From: Citrobacter sp. Cu233 | Lineage (GTDB): Bacteria > Pseudomonadota > Gammaproteobacteria > Enterobacterales > Enterobacteriaceae | Assembly (NCBI RefSeq): GCF_030332225.1 | Contig: NZ_JAOWIF010000037.1 | Coordinates: forward strand, 1-64,000 | Length of the DNA stretch: 64,000 nt | Direction: 5' to 3' | Shown: piece by piece, positions 6,638-16,539 of the stretch | Position numbering within the stretch: the first letter of the stretch is position 1 | How the letters are laid out: each line of letters opens with the position of its first letter | Notes under the pieces: model-generated | Seen by the model: only the letters and a program-made list of their open reading frames with translations | What the model was told of the DNA's origin: nothing | Database searches by the model: none | Program-made: the position numbers and the translations under genes

Positions 6638-9600
6638 CCTATAATCTCCAGTAATGCCTGTAATGGGTGGCGAACGCCCGTGCCTTCTACGCGTTTAACC
6701 TGGCTGCGACATGAATACCCGGCAGCCAGACAACGATTACGCGGCAATCGTTGCATTGCCTGGTGCCATGATAACTCATAGATCCCTAAAGAGTTCTGGT
6801 GATTCTTCACTTCATGGCCATACGTACCCGCCATCCCGCAGCACCCCACGCTGACATTTTCCAGTTTGGCCCCAAACCGGGCAAAAATCGTGGCCCACTG
6901 CGCAGGCGCTCCCGGCAGAGCGGTCACTTCGGTACAGTGTCCGAAGAAGTACCACGGTTCACCACCAATAGCGACCGGCGGTTGTGATGCCAGTACAGCC
7001 GATAGCCATTCATTGACCAGTAAGACATGGAAATCACCGCGCTGCTCGCCGAGCGCCAGCTTGTATTCATCGCGATAACATAGCACCAGCGCCGGATCGA
7101 CACCGACCATCGGGATATTCAGCTTTGCCACCCGGTTGAGGAATTCAGCGGTCTTTTTCGCCGTTTTCGCAAACCGGTTTAAAAAGCCCTTTATATGCTG
7201 CGCTTTGCCGTTAGGCGAGAATGGCAACAGCACCGGCTGTAAACCCAATTTTTCTACCAGGCGGATGAAATCAGCCACTACCTGTGCATCGTAATAGCTG
7301 GTGAAAGGGTCCTGCACCACCAGCACCGTACGTGCTTTTTGCTCCTGGCTGAGAACTTCAAGCTGTTCCAGCGTCATATTGGCCGAACGATGCCCGACCA
7401 GTTGTCGTTGTAATGATGGCGCAGACAACAGCGGCAAATCCACCATGCCGATGTGTTTTTTAGCCAGATTACGTACCAACGGTTGATTGATGAAAAAGTT
7501 GAACGTTTTAGGTGCGCGCGCCATTAGCGGTGCATAACTCTCAACGGTTGCTACCATGTGATCGCGGAGCGGGCGCAGATAGCGCGTGTGATACAACTGC
7601 AGGAAGCGCGAGCGGAACTCCGGGACGTCAATTTTTATCGGGCACTGCGTAGAACACGCTTTACATGCCAAACACCCAGACATCGCCTCTTTCACTTCAT
7701 GCGAGAAATCATATTCGCCCTTACGTGCATGCCAGCTGTTCCGGGTTCGGGCGATGAGTGTACGTAAACTGGCACGTTTTTCTGGCAACTCTTTTTCCAG
7801 TTTTACGGGGTCGATCCCACGATCGGCCAACAGACGCAACCATTCCCGTACCAGCGTTGCCCGCCCTTTTGGTGAGTGAATGCGATTGAGGCTAATTTTC
7901 ATCGACGGACACATCGGGCTTTTCGCATCGAAGTTAAAGCATAACCCGTTGCCGTTACACTCCATTGCCCCACGCCACTCCTGTCGAACGGCCAGCGGGA
8001 TCTGACGATCGTAAGTCCCACGTTTAACCGCATCCACTTTCATCATTGGCGCATCGATGGCTTCCGGAGGGCAAATTTTCCCCGGATTGAGCCGGTTTTG
8101 CGGATCAAACGCCGACTTCACTTTGCGCAGTTCGCGATACAGTTCCTCGCCAAAGAACGCCGGGCTGTATTCAGCACGGAAACCTTTCCCGTGTTCGCCC
8201 CACAGCAGACCACCGTATTTTGCCGTCAGCGCCACCACATCATCAGAGATGCGTTTCATCAGCACTTCTTGTTGCGGATCGCACATATCCAGCGCGGGTC
8301 TAACGTGCAGTACCCCGGCATCCACGTGACCAAACATGCCATAGCTCAAGCCATGACTATCGAGTAGCGCACGGAACTCGGCAATATAGTCGGCCAGGTG
8401 TTCCGGCGGTACGCAGGTATCTTCGGCAAACGGAATCGGCTTCGCAGAGCCTTTGGCATTACCCAGCAGGCCAACGGCCTTTTTCCGCATGGCGTAGATG
8501 CGCTCGACACCGGCCAGTTCGGTACACAGTTGCCAGCCAATCACACCGGCTTCCTGTCGGGCAATTAGCCCGTCCAGGCGTTCACACAGCGCACTGACCT
8601 GCGAATCAATTAATGCTTCATCGTCACCAGCAAACTCGACGATATTCAGCCCGAGCATCGTTTTATCCGGGACATCGGTGATCAATTCGCTGACGGAGTG
8701 CCAGACAATATCTTCACGTGCCAGATTAAGCACTTTGGAATCGACGGTTTCGACCGACAGCGCACGCGCTTCCACCATCACCGGCGCATTACGCAATGCA
8801 GAGTCAAACGAATCGTATTTGACGTTGACCAGTCGCCGAACTTTAGGCAGCGGCGTGATATCAAGGCGGGCTTCAGTGATAAATGCCAGCGTACCTTCAG
8901 ACCCCGTAAGGATGCGGGTTAAATCAAACTCGGTCATCTCATCATTGAAGACATGCCGCAGGTCGTAGCCGGTTAAAAAACGATTGAGCTTTGGAAACTT
9001 GTCAATGATCAACTGCCGATTCTCACGGCACCGTTCATAAACCGTTTTATAGATACGCCCAATCGCCGTATTATTTTTACCGAGCATTTCTGCAAACTCC
9101 ACCGGCATCGGCTGAGTATCGAGAATATCCCCGCCCATCAATACCGCGCGAATACCCAGCACGTGATCGGACGTTTTACCATAGACCAGCGAACCTTGCC
9201 CGGAAGCGTCGGTGTTAATCATTCCCCCCAACGTCGCCCGATTACTGGTGGACAATTCAGGCGCAAAGAAATAGCCGTAGGGTTTCAGATATTGGTTAAG
9301 CTGATCTTTTATCACCCCCGCCTCTACCCGCACCCAACCTTCCTGAGGATTGATTTCGATGATGCGGCTCATGTAACGGGACATATCAACAATAATGCCC
9401 TGATTAAGCGCCTGACCGTTGGTGCCAGTGCCGCCGCCGCGAGGGGTAAAAATCAACGACGAAAAGAGCGGTTCTGACGCCAGACGGGCGATAAGCGCCA
9501 CATCAGCCGTCGAACGAGGGAAAACCACGGCATCAGGCAGAAGTTGATAGATGCTGTTATCCGTCGACATTGTCAGACGATCGGCATAGCTCGTTGCCGT

Positions 9601-9690
9601 ATCGCCTGTGAACCCTTGCTGCTCCAGCGCCTGCAAAAAATTGAGCACCAGTTGAACGACACCTGGCGCCTGAGAAATTTGTGGAATCAT
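6634..9690 (-). CDS. ydiJ: FAD-linked oxidase/Fe-S dehydrogenase YdiJ
   Basis: A 1018-residue two-part protein. The N-terminal half is a PCMH-type FAD domain with a D-lactate/glycolate-oxidase-like C-terminal region (GGGTGTNGQ near residue 85, HVDAGVLHVRP near 450). The C-terminal half holds a CxxCxxCxxxCP 4Fe-4S cluster motif (CLACKACSTQCP, near 675) and a CCG domain (SVGCCGMAG, near 960). Family members oxidise 2-hydroxy acids; E. coli YdiJ has been linked to D-2-hydroxyglutarate oxidation. The start at 9690 (MIPQISQAP) gives the E. coli length. It is divergent from ydiK and overlaps menI. Confidence 0.9.
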   Translation of the reverse strand: MIPQISQAPGVVQLVLNFLQALEQQGFTGDTATSYADRLTMSTDNSIYQLLPDAVVFPRSTADVALIARLASEPLFSSLIFTPRGGGTGTNGQALNQGIIVDMSRYMSRIIEINPQEGWVRVEAGVIKDQLNQYLKPYGYFFAPELSTSNRATLGGMINTDASGQGSLVYGKTSDHVLGIRAVLMGGDILDTQPMPVEFAEMLGKNNTAIGRIYKTVYERCRENRQLIIDKFPKLNRFLTGYDLRHVFNDEMTEFDLTRILTGSEGTLAFITEARLDITPLPKVRRLVNVKYDSFDSALRNAPVMVEARALSVETVDSKVLNLAREDIVWHSVSELITDVPDKTMLGLNIVEFAGDDEALIDSQVSALCERLDGLIARQEAGVIGWQLCTELAGVERIYAMRKKAVGLLGNAKGSAKPIPFAEDTCVPPEHLADYIAEFRALLDSHGLSYGMFGHVDAGVLHVRPALDMCDPQQEVLMKRISDDVVALTAKYGGLLWGEHGKGFRAEYSPAFFGEELYRELRKVKSAFDPQNRLNPGKICPPEAIDAPMMKVDAVKRGTYDRQIPLAVRQEWRGAMECNGNGLCFNFDAKSPMCPSMKISLNRIHSPKGRATLVREWLRLLADRGIDPVKLEKELPEKRASLRTLIARTRNSWHARKGEYDFSHEVKEAMSGCLACKACSTQCPIKIDVPEFRSRFLQLYHTRYLRPLRDHMVATVESYAPLMARAPKTFNFFINQPLVRNLAKKHIGMVDLPLLSAPSLQRQLVGHRSANMTLEQLEVLSQEQKARTVLVVQDPFTSYYDAQVVADFIRLVEKLGLQPVLLPFSPNGKAQHIKGFLNRFAKTAKKTAEFLNRVAKLNIPMVGVDPALVLCYRDEYKLALGEQRGDFHVLLVNEWLSAVLASQPPVAIGGEPWYFFGHCTEVTALPGAPAQWATIFARFGAKLENVSVGCCGMAGTYGHEVKNHQNSLGIYELSWHQAMQRLPRNRCLAAGYSCRSQVKRVEGTGVRHPLQALLEIIG

Positions 9691-9862
9691 TATAGTGACC
9701 CTTTCCTGCGGTCTGTGTTGTGAATTTAATCGTTTGCGTGTTGCTTTGTTTGTTGTATCACATTTTTTTCTAATACGCTCAGCAGATTTACAGGCAGAAT
9801 CCGCCTGTTCAAAACCGCTGAAATTGCTCATCATTATAGAGTGTGATTAACGTGTTCACGTC

Positions 9863-9880
9863 GCGTCAACGTTCTGACGC
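9863..9880. promoter_or_regulatory. Palindrome in the ydiJ-ydiK promoter region
   Basis: GCGTCA and TGACGC are perfect inverted arms around ACGTTC, 23 bases upstream of the ydiK ATG. The size and CG centre are reminiscent of LacI/PurR-family operators but do not match a PurR box well. The binding protein is unknown. Confidence 0.35.
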
Positions 9881-9903
9881 AAAGACAAAGGTGAAAAGTA
9901 TTT

Positions 9904-11013
9904 ATGGTAAATTTCCGTCAGCCCAGGGATATTGCACAAGTGCTACTATCGGTGCTGTTTTTAGCCATCATGATTGTGGCCTGTCTCTGGATTGTGCAAC
10001 CCTTTATCCTCGGTTTTGCCTGGGCAGGTACGGTGGTCATTGCGACCTGGCCCATCCTGATACGTATACAAAAATTGCTGTGGGGACGCCGTTCGCTGGC
10101 CGTGCTGGTGATGACCCTGTTGTTAGTTATGTTATTCATTATTCCTATCGCTCTGTTGGTCAACAGCATCGTTGATGGCAGTGGTCCTCTGATTCATGCC
10201 GTTACCGCCGGCGATATGACGCTGCCGGACCTGGCGTGGCTAAACAGTATTCCTCTGGTGGGTGCCAAACTCTATGGCGCATGGCACAGCCTGTTGGATA
10301 TGGGCGGTTCGGCTATCATGGCTAAGGTTCGTCCCTATATCGGTACCACAACCACCTGGTTTGTTGGTCAGGCCGCGCATATTGGCCGCTTTATGATGCA
10401 CTGTGGCTTGATGTTGCTATTCAGCGCCCTGCTGTACTGGCGCGGTGAGCAGGTGGCGCTGGGTATTCGCCACTTCGCCTGCCGCCTTGCATCGAAACGC
10501 GGTGACGCTGCAATCCTGCTGGCAGCACAGGCCATTCGTGCGGTTGCATTAGGCGTGGTCGTCACTGCGCTGGTGCAGGCCGTCCTCGGTGGCATTGGTC
10601 TGGCGGTAACGGGGGTACCTTACGCTACGCTACTGGCGGTGTTGATGATCCTCTCCTGTCTGGTGCAACTGGGGCCTTTACCGGTACTGGTTCCTGCCAT
10701 TATCTGGCTTTACTGGACAGGTGACTCTACCTGGGGCACGGTGCTACTTGTGTGGAGCGGCGTGGTCGGAACACTGGATAACGTTATTCGTCCCATGTTG
10801 ATTCGTATGGGTGCTGATTTGCCATTGATCCTCATTCTTTCCGGGGTTATCGGTGGGTTGATTGCATTCGGTATGATTGGTCTGTTTATCGGCCCAGTGG
10901 TGCTGGCTGTTTCATGGCGCCTGTTCTCCGCATGGGTCAACGAAGCCCCTGCGCCGGGCACCGACCCGGATCAAATCCTCGAAGAAATCGCTGAAATCGA
11001 AAGCAACAAGTAA
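9904..11013 (+). CDS. ydiK: AI-2E family inner-membrane transporter YdiK
   Basis: A 369-residue polytopic membrane protein of the AI-2E exporter/PerM-like family with about eight hydrophobic segments: a pair near residues 15-50, one near 68-90, one near 155-178, and a cluster from 210 to 345 including the GVIGGLIAFGMIGLFIGPV signature. Very similar to E. coli YdiK, including the start MVNFRQPRDIAQ. The substrate is unproven; family members move small signals or ions. It is transcribed away from ydiJ and ends in a hairpin terminator. Confidence 0.9.
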   Translation: MVNFRQPRDIAQVLLSVLFLAIMIVACLWIVQPFILGFAWAGTVVIATWPILIRIQKLLWGRRSLAVLVMTLLLVMLFIIPIALLVNSIVDGSGPLIHAVTAGDMTLPDLAWLNSIPLVGAKLYGAWHSLLDMGGSAIMAKVRPYIGTTTTWFVGQAAHIGRFMMHCGLMLLFSALLYWRGEQVALGIRHFACRLASKRGDAAILLAAQAIRAVALGVVVTALVQAVLGGIGLAVTGVPYATLLAVLMILSCLVQLGPLPVLVPAIIWLYWTGDSTWGTVLLVWSGVVGTLDNVIRPMLIRMGADLPLILILSGVIGGLIAFGMIGLFIGPVVLAVSWRLFSAWVNEAPAPGTDPDQILEEIAEIESNK

Positions 11014-11019
11014 TACAGC

Positions 11020-11050
11020 ATCAGGCGGCAACATTGCCGCCTGATTGTTT
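11020..11050 (+). terminator. ydiK terminator
   Basis: Hairpin ATCAGGCGGC with GCCGCCTGAT directly after the ydiK stop, followed by TGTTT. The poly-T is short but the GC-rich stem is strong. Confidence 0.7.
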
Positions 11051-11151
11051 AATGTTGCTTATCATCACCTCACAGTTCCCCGAACCAAACCCCACGCCAG
11101 CCCTGTGTGAATACTCATTTATGTCGCAAATTCTTTACAGTTTTTAAACTA

Positions 11152-11168
11152 TTGAGATGAATCTGATC
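11152..11168 (+). promoter_or_regulatory. Candidate RcsB box of rprA
   Basis: TTGAGATGAATCTGATC lies about 35-50 bases before the predicted RprA start and resembles the RcsB site in the E. coli rprA promoter. A TACTAT -10 element is visible at 11190-11195. Confidence 0.5.
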
Positions 11169-11201
11169 GACGTGAAAAACCGGCATGCCTACTATTACCC
11201 C

Positions 11202-11307
11202 AAGGCTTTAGATCAACACATTGATTTATAAGCATGGAAATCCCCTGAGTGAAATAACGAATTGCTGTGTGTAGTCTTTGCCCATCTCCCACGATGGGCT
11301 TTTTTTT
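11202..11307 (+). ncRNA. rprA: RprA small RNA
   Basis: The sequence matches E. coli RprA closely, including the ATTGATTTATAAGCATGG stem-loop region, the rpoS-pairing segment GGAAATCCCCTGAGTGAA and the terminal hairpin GCCCATC...GATGGGC followed by at least seven T residues. RprA is an Hfq-dependent RNA induced by the Rcs phosphorelay. It frees the rpoS leader for translation. It lies between ydiK and ydiL as in E. coli. The start is inferred by alignment with the remembered E. coli RNA and the upstream -10 element. Confidence 0.93.
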
Positions 11308-11499
11308 ATCCTGCACGCCCCCCTAACGACCTCCATCACATTGGCTAGCCAATTGCTTTATTTCACTCTCACACCAAATGCACCGACTTCACAGATTAAT
11401 AACAAATAATATTGCACAAGATACTGTGACTCTCTTCAAGCCGAAATATCCACAGTAATGTTATTACTACTCCACCGTCTTTTATGAAGTGATCAAATA

Positions 11500-11856
11500 A
11501 TGAACGCATTAGAATTGCAGGCTATCCGCCATATTTTTGCTATGACGGTGGAAGAAAGCGCCGCGTATATCGCGTGTGATGGCGACATTGTCGCCTGGCA
11601 ACAATGGGAAAGCGGGGAAAAAGAAATCCCGGAAAACATCGCGCGCATTTGTACGGAAATGAAAGCAAAGAGAAAGTTAAGAATTAACGCGATCATCGAA
11701 AAAATTAATAATCGTATCGGTAATAACACGATGCGTTTTTTCCCCGATCTGGTTTCTTTTCAGGCAGTTTATAGTCACGACAATTTTCTCGACTGGAAAA
11801 TCTATCAATCGGCTGCTGTGGAACTCTATGCACACAACCTTGAGCGTTTGTGTTAA
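11500..11856 (+). CDS. ydiL: YdiL, helix-turn-helix DUF1870 protein
   Basis: A 118-residue protein orthologous to E. coli YdiL (MNAxELQAxRHIFAMT start, C-terminal ELYAHNLERLC). The N-terminal half resembles a Cro/C1-like helix-turn-helix, and the rest is a conserved segment (RIGNNTMRFFPDL). Probably a DNA-binding protein; target unknown. The upstream 190 bases to the RprA end are AT-rich with no other gene. Confidence 0.85.
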   Translation: MNALELQAIRHIFAMTVEESAAYIACDGDIVAWQQWESGEKEIPENIARICTEMKAKRKLRINAIIEKINNRIGNNTMRFFPDLVSFQAVYSHDNFLDWKIYQSAAVELYAHNLERLC

Positions 11857-12004
11857 GCGGTTATAAAACATCACCACTACGTTGCAACACTGGCACCCGG
11901 CATGATGCCCTCGCTCACGCGCAGTCTGCATACTATTTGGGCTAATACGCCCTACGCGACACAGAACACAACATCCATTTAGCCTCTTCGCTGAGTAACA
12001 CATT

Positions 12005-13225
12005 ATGAAAAACACCTATTTCTCCACTGCGATAGGGCTGTACCTTAATTACCTGGTTCACGGTATGGGGGTCATTCTAATGTCCCTCAATATGTCCTCA
12101 CTTGAACAGCAGTGGCAAACCAATGCAGCGGGGGTCTCGATTGTCATCTCCTCCCTTGGTATCGGTCGGTTAAGCGTCTTATTCGTTGCAGGCATGCTCT
12201 CCGATCGCTATGGCCGCAGACCGTTTATCATTTTGGGCATGATCTGCTACCTCATCTTCTTTTTTGGCATCATCAATACTCACAGCATTGTGGTTGCCTA
12301 TGCCTTTGGTTTTTTAGCGGGAATGGCAAACAGTTTTCTTGATGCCGGAACCTACCCAAGCCTGATGGAAGCCTTCCCCCGCTCGCCCGGCACCGCCAAT
12401 ATCCTGATTAAAGCCTTTGTGTCCAGCGGCCAGTTTCTGTTGCCGATGGTTATCAGCCTGCTGGTGTGGGCTGAACTCTGGTTTGGCTGGTCCTTCTTGC
12501 TGGCGGCAGGAATTATGGCGGTCAACGGCATATTTTTGTTTCGCTGCCGTTTCCCTTCGCCCCCAGGTCCGAAGCATTCCATCACGCCATCATCCGTTTT
12601 ACAGGAACCTGTTCAACCAGAGCGCCGTTGTTCCCTTCTCGATCTGGGAAGTTACACTTTGTATGGCTATATCTCGATGGCCACATTTTATCTGGTTAGC
12701 CAGTGGTTGGCACAGTATGGTCAGTTTGTCGCCGGCATGCCGTATACGTTATCTATCAAGCTGTTAAGTATTTACACCTGTGGTTCGCTGCTGTGCGTAT
12801 TCATTACTGCTCCCCTGGCGAGAAAAGCGGGTCGTGCAACATCTCTGTTGATGCTGTACACCTTTACCTCCTTTGTCGCGCTGCTGGCGGTTTGCCTGCA
12901 TCCAACGACCTGGGTCGTGATTACATTCGCCTTTGTCATCGGGTTCTCTTCAGCCGGGGGCGTCGTGCAAATCGGTCTAACGCTAATGGCCGCTCGCTTT
13001 CCGCATGCGAAAGGTAAAGCTACCGGTATTTACTACAGCGCGGGCAGTATCGCGACCTTCACGATCCCACTGATTACCGCCAGGCTCTCCGAAACCAGCA
13101 TTGCTCACATCATGTGGTTTGATGCGGGCATTGCTGCGCTCGGCTTCCTGCTGGCACTGTTTATTGGCTATCGTAGTCGGCTTGCAGCAAAGCATCAGTT
13201 AAACACGGCACCACTCGCGCAATAG
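12005..13225 (+). CDS. ydiM: MFS transporter YdiM
   Basis: A 406-residue major facilitator with twelve predicted membrane helices. The MFS loop motif GMLSDRYGRRP lies near residue 62 (GxxxDRxGRR). Orthologous to E. coli YdiM and a paralogue of the next gene, YdiN. The substrate is not known. Its location before ydiN-ydiB-aroD suggests a shikimate- or quinate-like aromatic precursor, but that is inference from neighbours. Confidence 0.88.
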   Translation: MKNTYFSTAIGLYLNYLVHGMGVILMSLNMSSLEQQWQTNAAGVSIVISSLGIGRLSVLFVAGMLSDRYGRRPFIILGMICYLIFFFGIINTHSIVVAYAFGFLAGMANSFLDAGTYPSLMEAFPRSPGTANILIKAFVSSGQFLLPMVISLLVWAELWFGWSFLLAAGIMAVNGIFLFRCRFPSPPGPKHSITPSSVLQEPVQPERRCSLLDLGSYTLYGYISMATFYLVSQWLAQYGQFVAGMPYTLSIKLLSIYTCGSLLCVFITAPLARKAGRATSLLMLYTFTSFVALLAVCLHPTTWVVITFAFVIGFSSAGGVVQIGLTLMAARFPHAKGKATGIYYSAGSIATFTIPLITARLSETSIAHIMWFDAGIAALGFLLALFIGYRSRLAAKHQLNTAPLAQ

Positions 13226-13466
13226 CGCAGATGCAATATTGTTCCCCTCTTCTGCAAAATAATTGGACGTATTTTTAAAATAACGGCAAAACGTCGGTCT
13301 GGCGAATTAGGTTTCACAGTTTGATATGCAATATACCTGGTAACTTAAACGCCATGCTATGTAGGTACAATAACTACTGCCCGGTATATTAATCACAAGG
13401 TCGCCGAATTTAAACTACACCGACGAGCACAGAATAATTTTAAAATCCGCAAGGAGTTGTGAAAAA

Positions 13467-14702
13467 ATGTCTCAAAAAAAGACCTATAACACGCCATTTC
13501 TTCTGGCGATAACCTGTATTTATTTAAGTTATTTCTTACACGGCATTAGCGTCATCACACTGGCACAAAATATGACATCCCTTGCTGAAAAGTTTTCAAC
13601 CGATAATGCAGGGATTGCCTATCTAATTTCCGGCATTGGTCTTGGTCGACTGGTCAGCATTTTATTCTTTGGCGTTCTCTCAGATAAGTTCGGTCGTCGG
13701 GCTATCATTCTGTTAGGCGTTATTCTCTATATGCTATTCTTCTTCGGTATTCCCGCCAGCCCCAATCTGATGATTGCCTTTATTCTGGCTGTATGCGTTG
13801 GCGTAGCAAATTCAGCGCTGGATACCGGCGGTTATCCGGCGTTAATGGAATGTTTCCCCAAAGCATCCGGCTCGGCGGTTATTCTGGTTAAAGCCATGGT
13901 GTCGTTTGGCCAGATGATTTACCCCATCATCGTCAGTACCATGCTGCTCAACCATGTGTGGTACGGCTATGCGGTCATCATCCCGGGTATACTGTTCGTG
14001 GTCATCACTCTGATGCTGTTAAAAAGTCGCTTTCCCAGCCAGATGGTGGACGCGGGTCTCGCCAAAGATCTGCCACAGATGAACAGTAAACCCCTGGTCT
14101 GGTTGGAAGGTGTCGCCTCCGTGCTGTTTGGGGTTGCCGCATTCTCAACCTTTTATGTCATCGTGGTCTGGATGCCGAAATATGCCATGGCATTTGCTGG
14201 CATGGCAGAAACTGACGCCTTAAAAACCATCTCTTACTACAGTATGGGATCGCTGGTCTGCGTATTCATCTTTGCAGCCCTCCTGAAGAAAATGGTTCGC
14301 CCCATTTGGGCTAACGTTTTTAACGCGGGTCTGGCAAGCATTACCGCTGCGGTCATTTATTTGTATCCCTCTCCGCTGGTTTGTAACGCAGGATCGTTTC
14401 TGATTGGTTTCTCTGCTGCTGGCGGTATTTTACAGCTCGGTGTCTCGGTGATGTCAGAGTTTTTCCCGAAGAGCAAAGCCAAAGTCACCAGTGTTTATAT
14501 GATGATGGGGGGTGTAGCCAACTTTATTATCCCACTGATCACCGGATACCTTTCTAACATCGGCCTGCAATACATAATTTTGCTGGACCTTGCATTTGCT
14601 CTGCTGGCATTCATCACCGCCATCATCGTCTTTATTCGCTATTACCGCGTATTTGATATCCCCAAAAATGATGTGCGGTTGGGCGAACGTTATTTTCAAT
14701 AA
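13467..14702 (+). CDS. ydiN: MFS transporter YdiN
   Basis: A 411-residue major facilitator with twelve helices and the loop motif GVLSDKFGRRA near residue 73. A strong AGGAG ribosome site precedes it. Only 21 bases separate its stop from ydiB, so it is very probably cotranscribed with the shikimate/quinate dehydrogenase gene. It is a diverged duplicate of YdiM. Import of shikimate, quinate or a related compound is plausible but unproven. The 241 bases between ydiM and ydiN contain separated AATATACC/GGTATATT arms (about 13329 and 13382) that could be operator halves. Confidence 0.88.
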   Translation: MSQKKTYNTPFLLAITCIYLSYFLHGISVITLAQNMTSLAEKFSTDNAGIAYLISGIGLGRLVSILFFGVLSDKFGRRAIILLGVILYMLFFFGIPASPNLMIAFILAVCVGVANSALDTGGYPALMECFPKASGSAVILVKAMVSFGQMIYPIIVSTMLLNHVWYGYAVIIPGILFVVITLMLLKSRFPSQMVDAGLAKDLPQMNSKPLVWLEGVASVLFGVAAFSTFYVIVVWMPKYAMAFAGMAETDALKTISYYSMGSLVCVFIFAALLKKMVRPIWANVFNAGLASITAAVIYLYPSPLVCNAGSFLIGFSAAGGILQLGVSVMSEFFPKSKAKVTSVYMMMGGVANFIIPLITGYLSNIGLQYIILLDLAFALLAFITAIIVFIRYYRVFDIPKNDVRLGERYFQ

Positions 14703-14723
14703 ATTGTTTAGAAGGAGTATCAA

Positions 14724-15590
14724 ATGGACGTAACTGCAAAATATGAACTGATTGGTCTGATGGCCTACCCTATCAGACACAGTCTGTCCCCTGAAATGCA
14801 AAATAAAGCATTAGAAAAAGCGGGTCTGCCTTTTACATACATGGCATTTGAAGTCGATAACTCAACATTTGCTAATGCAATTGCCGGTTTAAAAGCGTTA
14901 AAAATGCGCGGCACCGGGGTTTCCATGCCCAATAAACAGTTGGCCTGTGAATATGTTGATGAATTAACGCCTGCTGCCAAACTGGTTGGAGCCATCAACA
15001 CTATCGTTAATGATGATGGCTACCTGCGTGGTTATAACACCGACGGCACCGGCCATATTCGCGCGATTAAAGAAAGTGGCTTCGATATTAAAGGTAAAAC
15101 CATGGTACTGTTGGGCGCGGGCGGTGCGTCTACAGCCATTGGCGCGCAAGCAGCCATTGAAGGCATCAAAGAAATTAAGATCTTTAACCGTAAAGATGAG
15201 TTCTTTGAAAAGGCGCAGGCATTCGCCAAACGTGTTAATGAAAACACCAACTGCGTTGTCACCGTTATCGACCTTGCCGATAGCCAGGCTTTTGCCGAGG
15301 CACTGGCCAGCGCGGATATTTTGACCAACGGCACGAAAGTCGGCATGAAACCGCTGGATAACGAATCTATTGTGACCGACGTTTCCCTGCTTCGCCCGGA
15401 ACTGCTGGTGACAGAATGTGTGTATAACCCGCATATGACCAAGTTATTGCAACAGGCACAACATGCCGGTTGCAAAACGATTGATGGTTACGGCATGTTG
15501 TTGTGGCAAGGGGCTGAGCAGTTCAAGCTCTGGACCGGGAAAGATTTCCCGCTGGAGTATGTCAAACAGGTTATGGGGTTTGCGGCCTGA
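14724..15590 (+). CDS. ydiB: Quinate/shikimate dehydrogenase YdiB
   Basis: A 288-residue NAD(P)-dependent dehydrogenase, same length as E. coli YdiB. It interconverts shikimate/3-dehydroshikimate and quinate/3-dehydroquinate. Visible are the substrate site [10 protein letters not shown] near residue 22, the catalytic-lysine region VSMPNKQ near 71 and the Rossmann glycine-rich loop [13 protein letters not shown] near 130. It lies in a run ydiN-ydiB-aroD with short gaps, so transport, dehydrogenation and dehydration may be linked. Confidence 0.93.
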   Translation: MDVTAKYELIGLMAYPIRHSLSPEMQNKALEKAGLPFTYMAFEVDNSTFANAIAGLKALKMRGTGVSMPNKQLACEYVDELTPAAKLVGAINTIVNDDGYLRGYNTDGTGHIRAIKESGFDIKGKTMVLLGAGGASTAIGAQAAIEGIKEIKIFNRKDEFFEKAQAFAKRVNENTNCVVTVIDLADSQAFAEALASADILTNGTKVGMKPLDNESIVTDVSLLRPELLVTECVYNPHMTKLLQQAQHAGCKTIDGYGMLLWQGAEQFKLWTGKDFPLEYVKQVMGFAA

Positions 15591-15624
15591 TGGGCAGTAT
15601 TTGTGAATAGTTAAAGGGTAATCA

Positions 15625-16383
15625 ATGAAAACCGTAACCGTAAGAAACCTCGTGATTGGCGAGGGTGCGCCGAAGATCATTGTCTCACTGATGGGTAAAG
15701 ACATCTCAACGGTAAAAAGCGAAGCAATGGCCTATCGCGAAGCGGATTTCGACATCCTGGAATGGCGTGTTGACCATTTCGCAGATGTCGCTTCCATTGA
15801 CGCAGTACTGGAAGCCGCACGCGCGATCCGTGATGTGATGGCTGATAAACCGTTGCTGTTCACCTTCCGTAGTGCACAGGAAGGGGGTGAACAAGCACTG
15901 TCCATCGAAAACTATATTGCATTAAACCGCGCAGCAGTGGACAGCGGCCTGGTGGATATGATCGACCTGGAGCTTTTCACCGGTGATGACCTGGTTAAAA
16001 CAACCGTCGAGCATGCACACGCGAAAAATGTCTTCGTTATTATGTCGAACCATGATTTCCACAAGACACCTGCGGCCGATGATATCGTCCAGCGGCTGCG
16101 TAAAATGCAGGAACTTGGTGCTGATATTCCTAAAATCGCGTTGATGCCGCAAAGCAAAACGGATGTGCTGACATTGCTTAGCGCAACGCTGGAGATGCAG
16201 GAACGTTATGCCGACCGCCCAATTATTACCATGTCAATGGCGAAAACCGGTGTGATCTCTCGACTGTCCGGCGAAGTCTTCGGCTCAGCGGCGACGTTTG
16301 GTGCGGTGAAAAAAGCCTCGGCCCCAGGACAAATCTCCGTAACCGATCTACGCACCGTTCTGACAATATTACACCAGGCTTAA
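15625..16383 (+). CDS. aroD: Type I 3-dehydroquinate dehydratase
   Basis: A 252-residue class I dehydroquinase that converts 3-dehydroquinate to 3-dehydroshikimate in the shikimate pathway. The catalytic pair is present at the E. coli positions: His143 in SNHDFHKTP and Schiff-base Lys170 in IPKIALMP. It follows ydiB by 34 bases. The active site and length leave little doubt. Confidence 0.97.
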   Translation: MKTVTVRNLVIGEGAPKIIVSLMGKDISTVKSEAMAYREADFDILEWRVDHFADVASIDAVLEAARAIRDVMADKPLLFTFRSAQEGGEQALSIENYIALNRAAVDSGLVDMIDLELFTGDDLVKTTVEHAHAKNVFVIMSNHDFHKTPAADDIVQRLRKMQELGADIPKIALMPQSKTDVLTLLSATLEMQERYADRPIITMSMAKTGVISRLSGEVFGSAATFGAVKKASAPGQISVTDLRTVLTILHQA

Positions 16384-16423
16384 TAGCCAAATATTATTAA
16401 TTTGCAATAAATAACGCCCTGCC

Positions 16424-16526
16424 CCAGATATTCGTTTTACCACGAATATCTGGCAGACGATTAAATATTTTCAAACAACGCAAAACACTATTATCGAATA
16501 TAGCGATAGGTATTCGCACGAATATA
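16424..16526. promoter_or_regulatory. Iterated CGAATAT motif upstream of ydiF
   Basis: A perfect 12-base inverted repeat (CCAGATATTCGT at 16424-16435, ACGAATATCTGG at 16442-16453) is followed by CGAATA...TATTCG (16495-16500, 16511-16516) and a further CGAATATA (16519-16526). CACGAATAT occurs twice, at 16441 and 16517. No T-run follows the first hairpin, so it is not a typical terminator. The array lies in the 156 bases before ydiF and may bind a regulator. Confidence 0.45.
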
Positions 16527-16539
16527 ACCTGGAGTTTAT

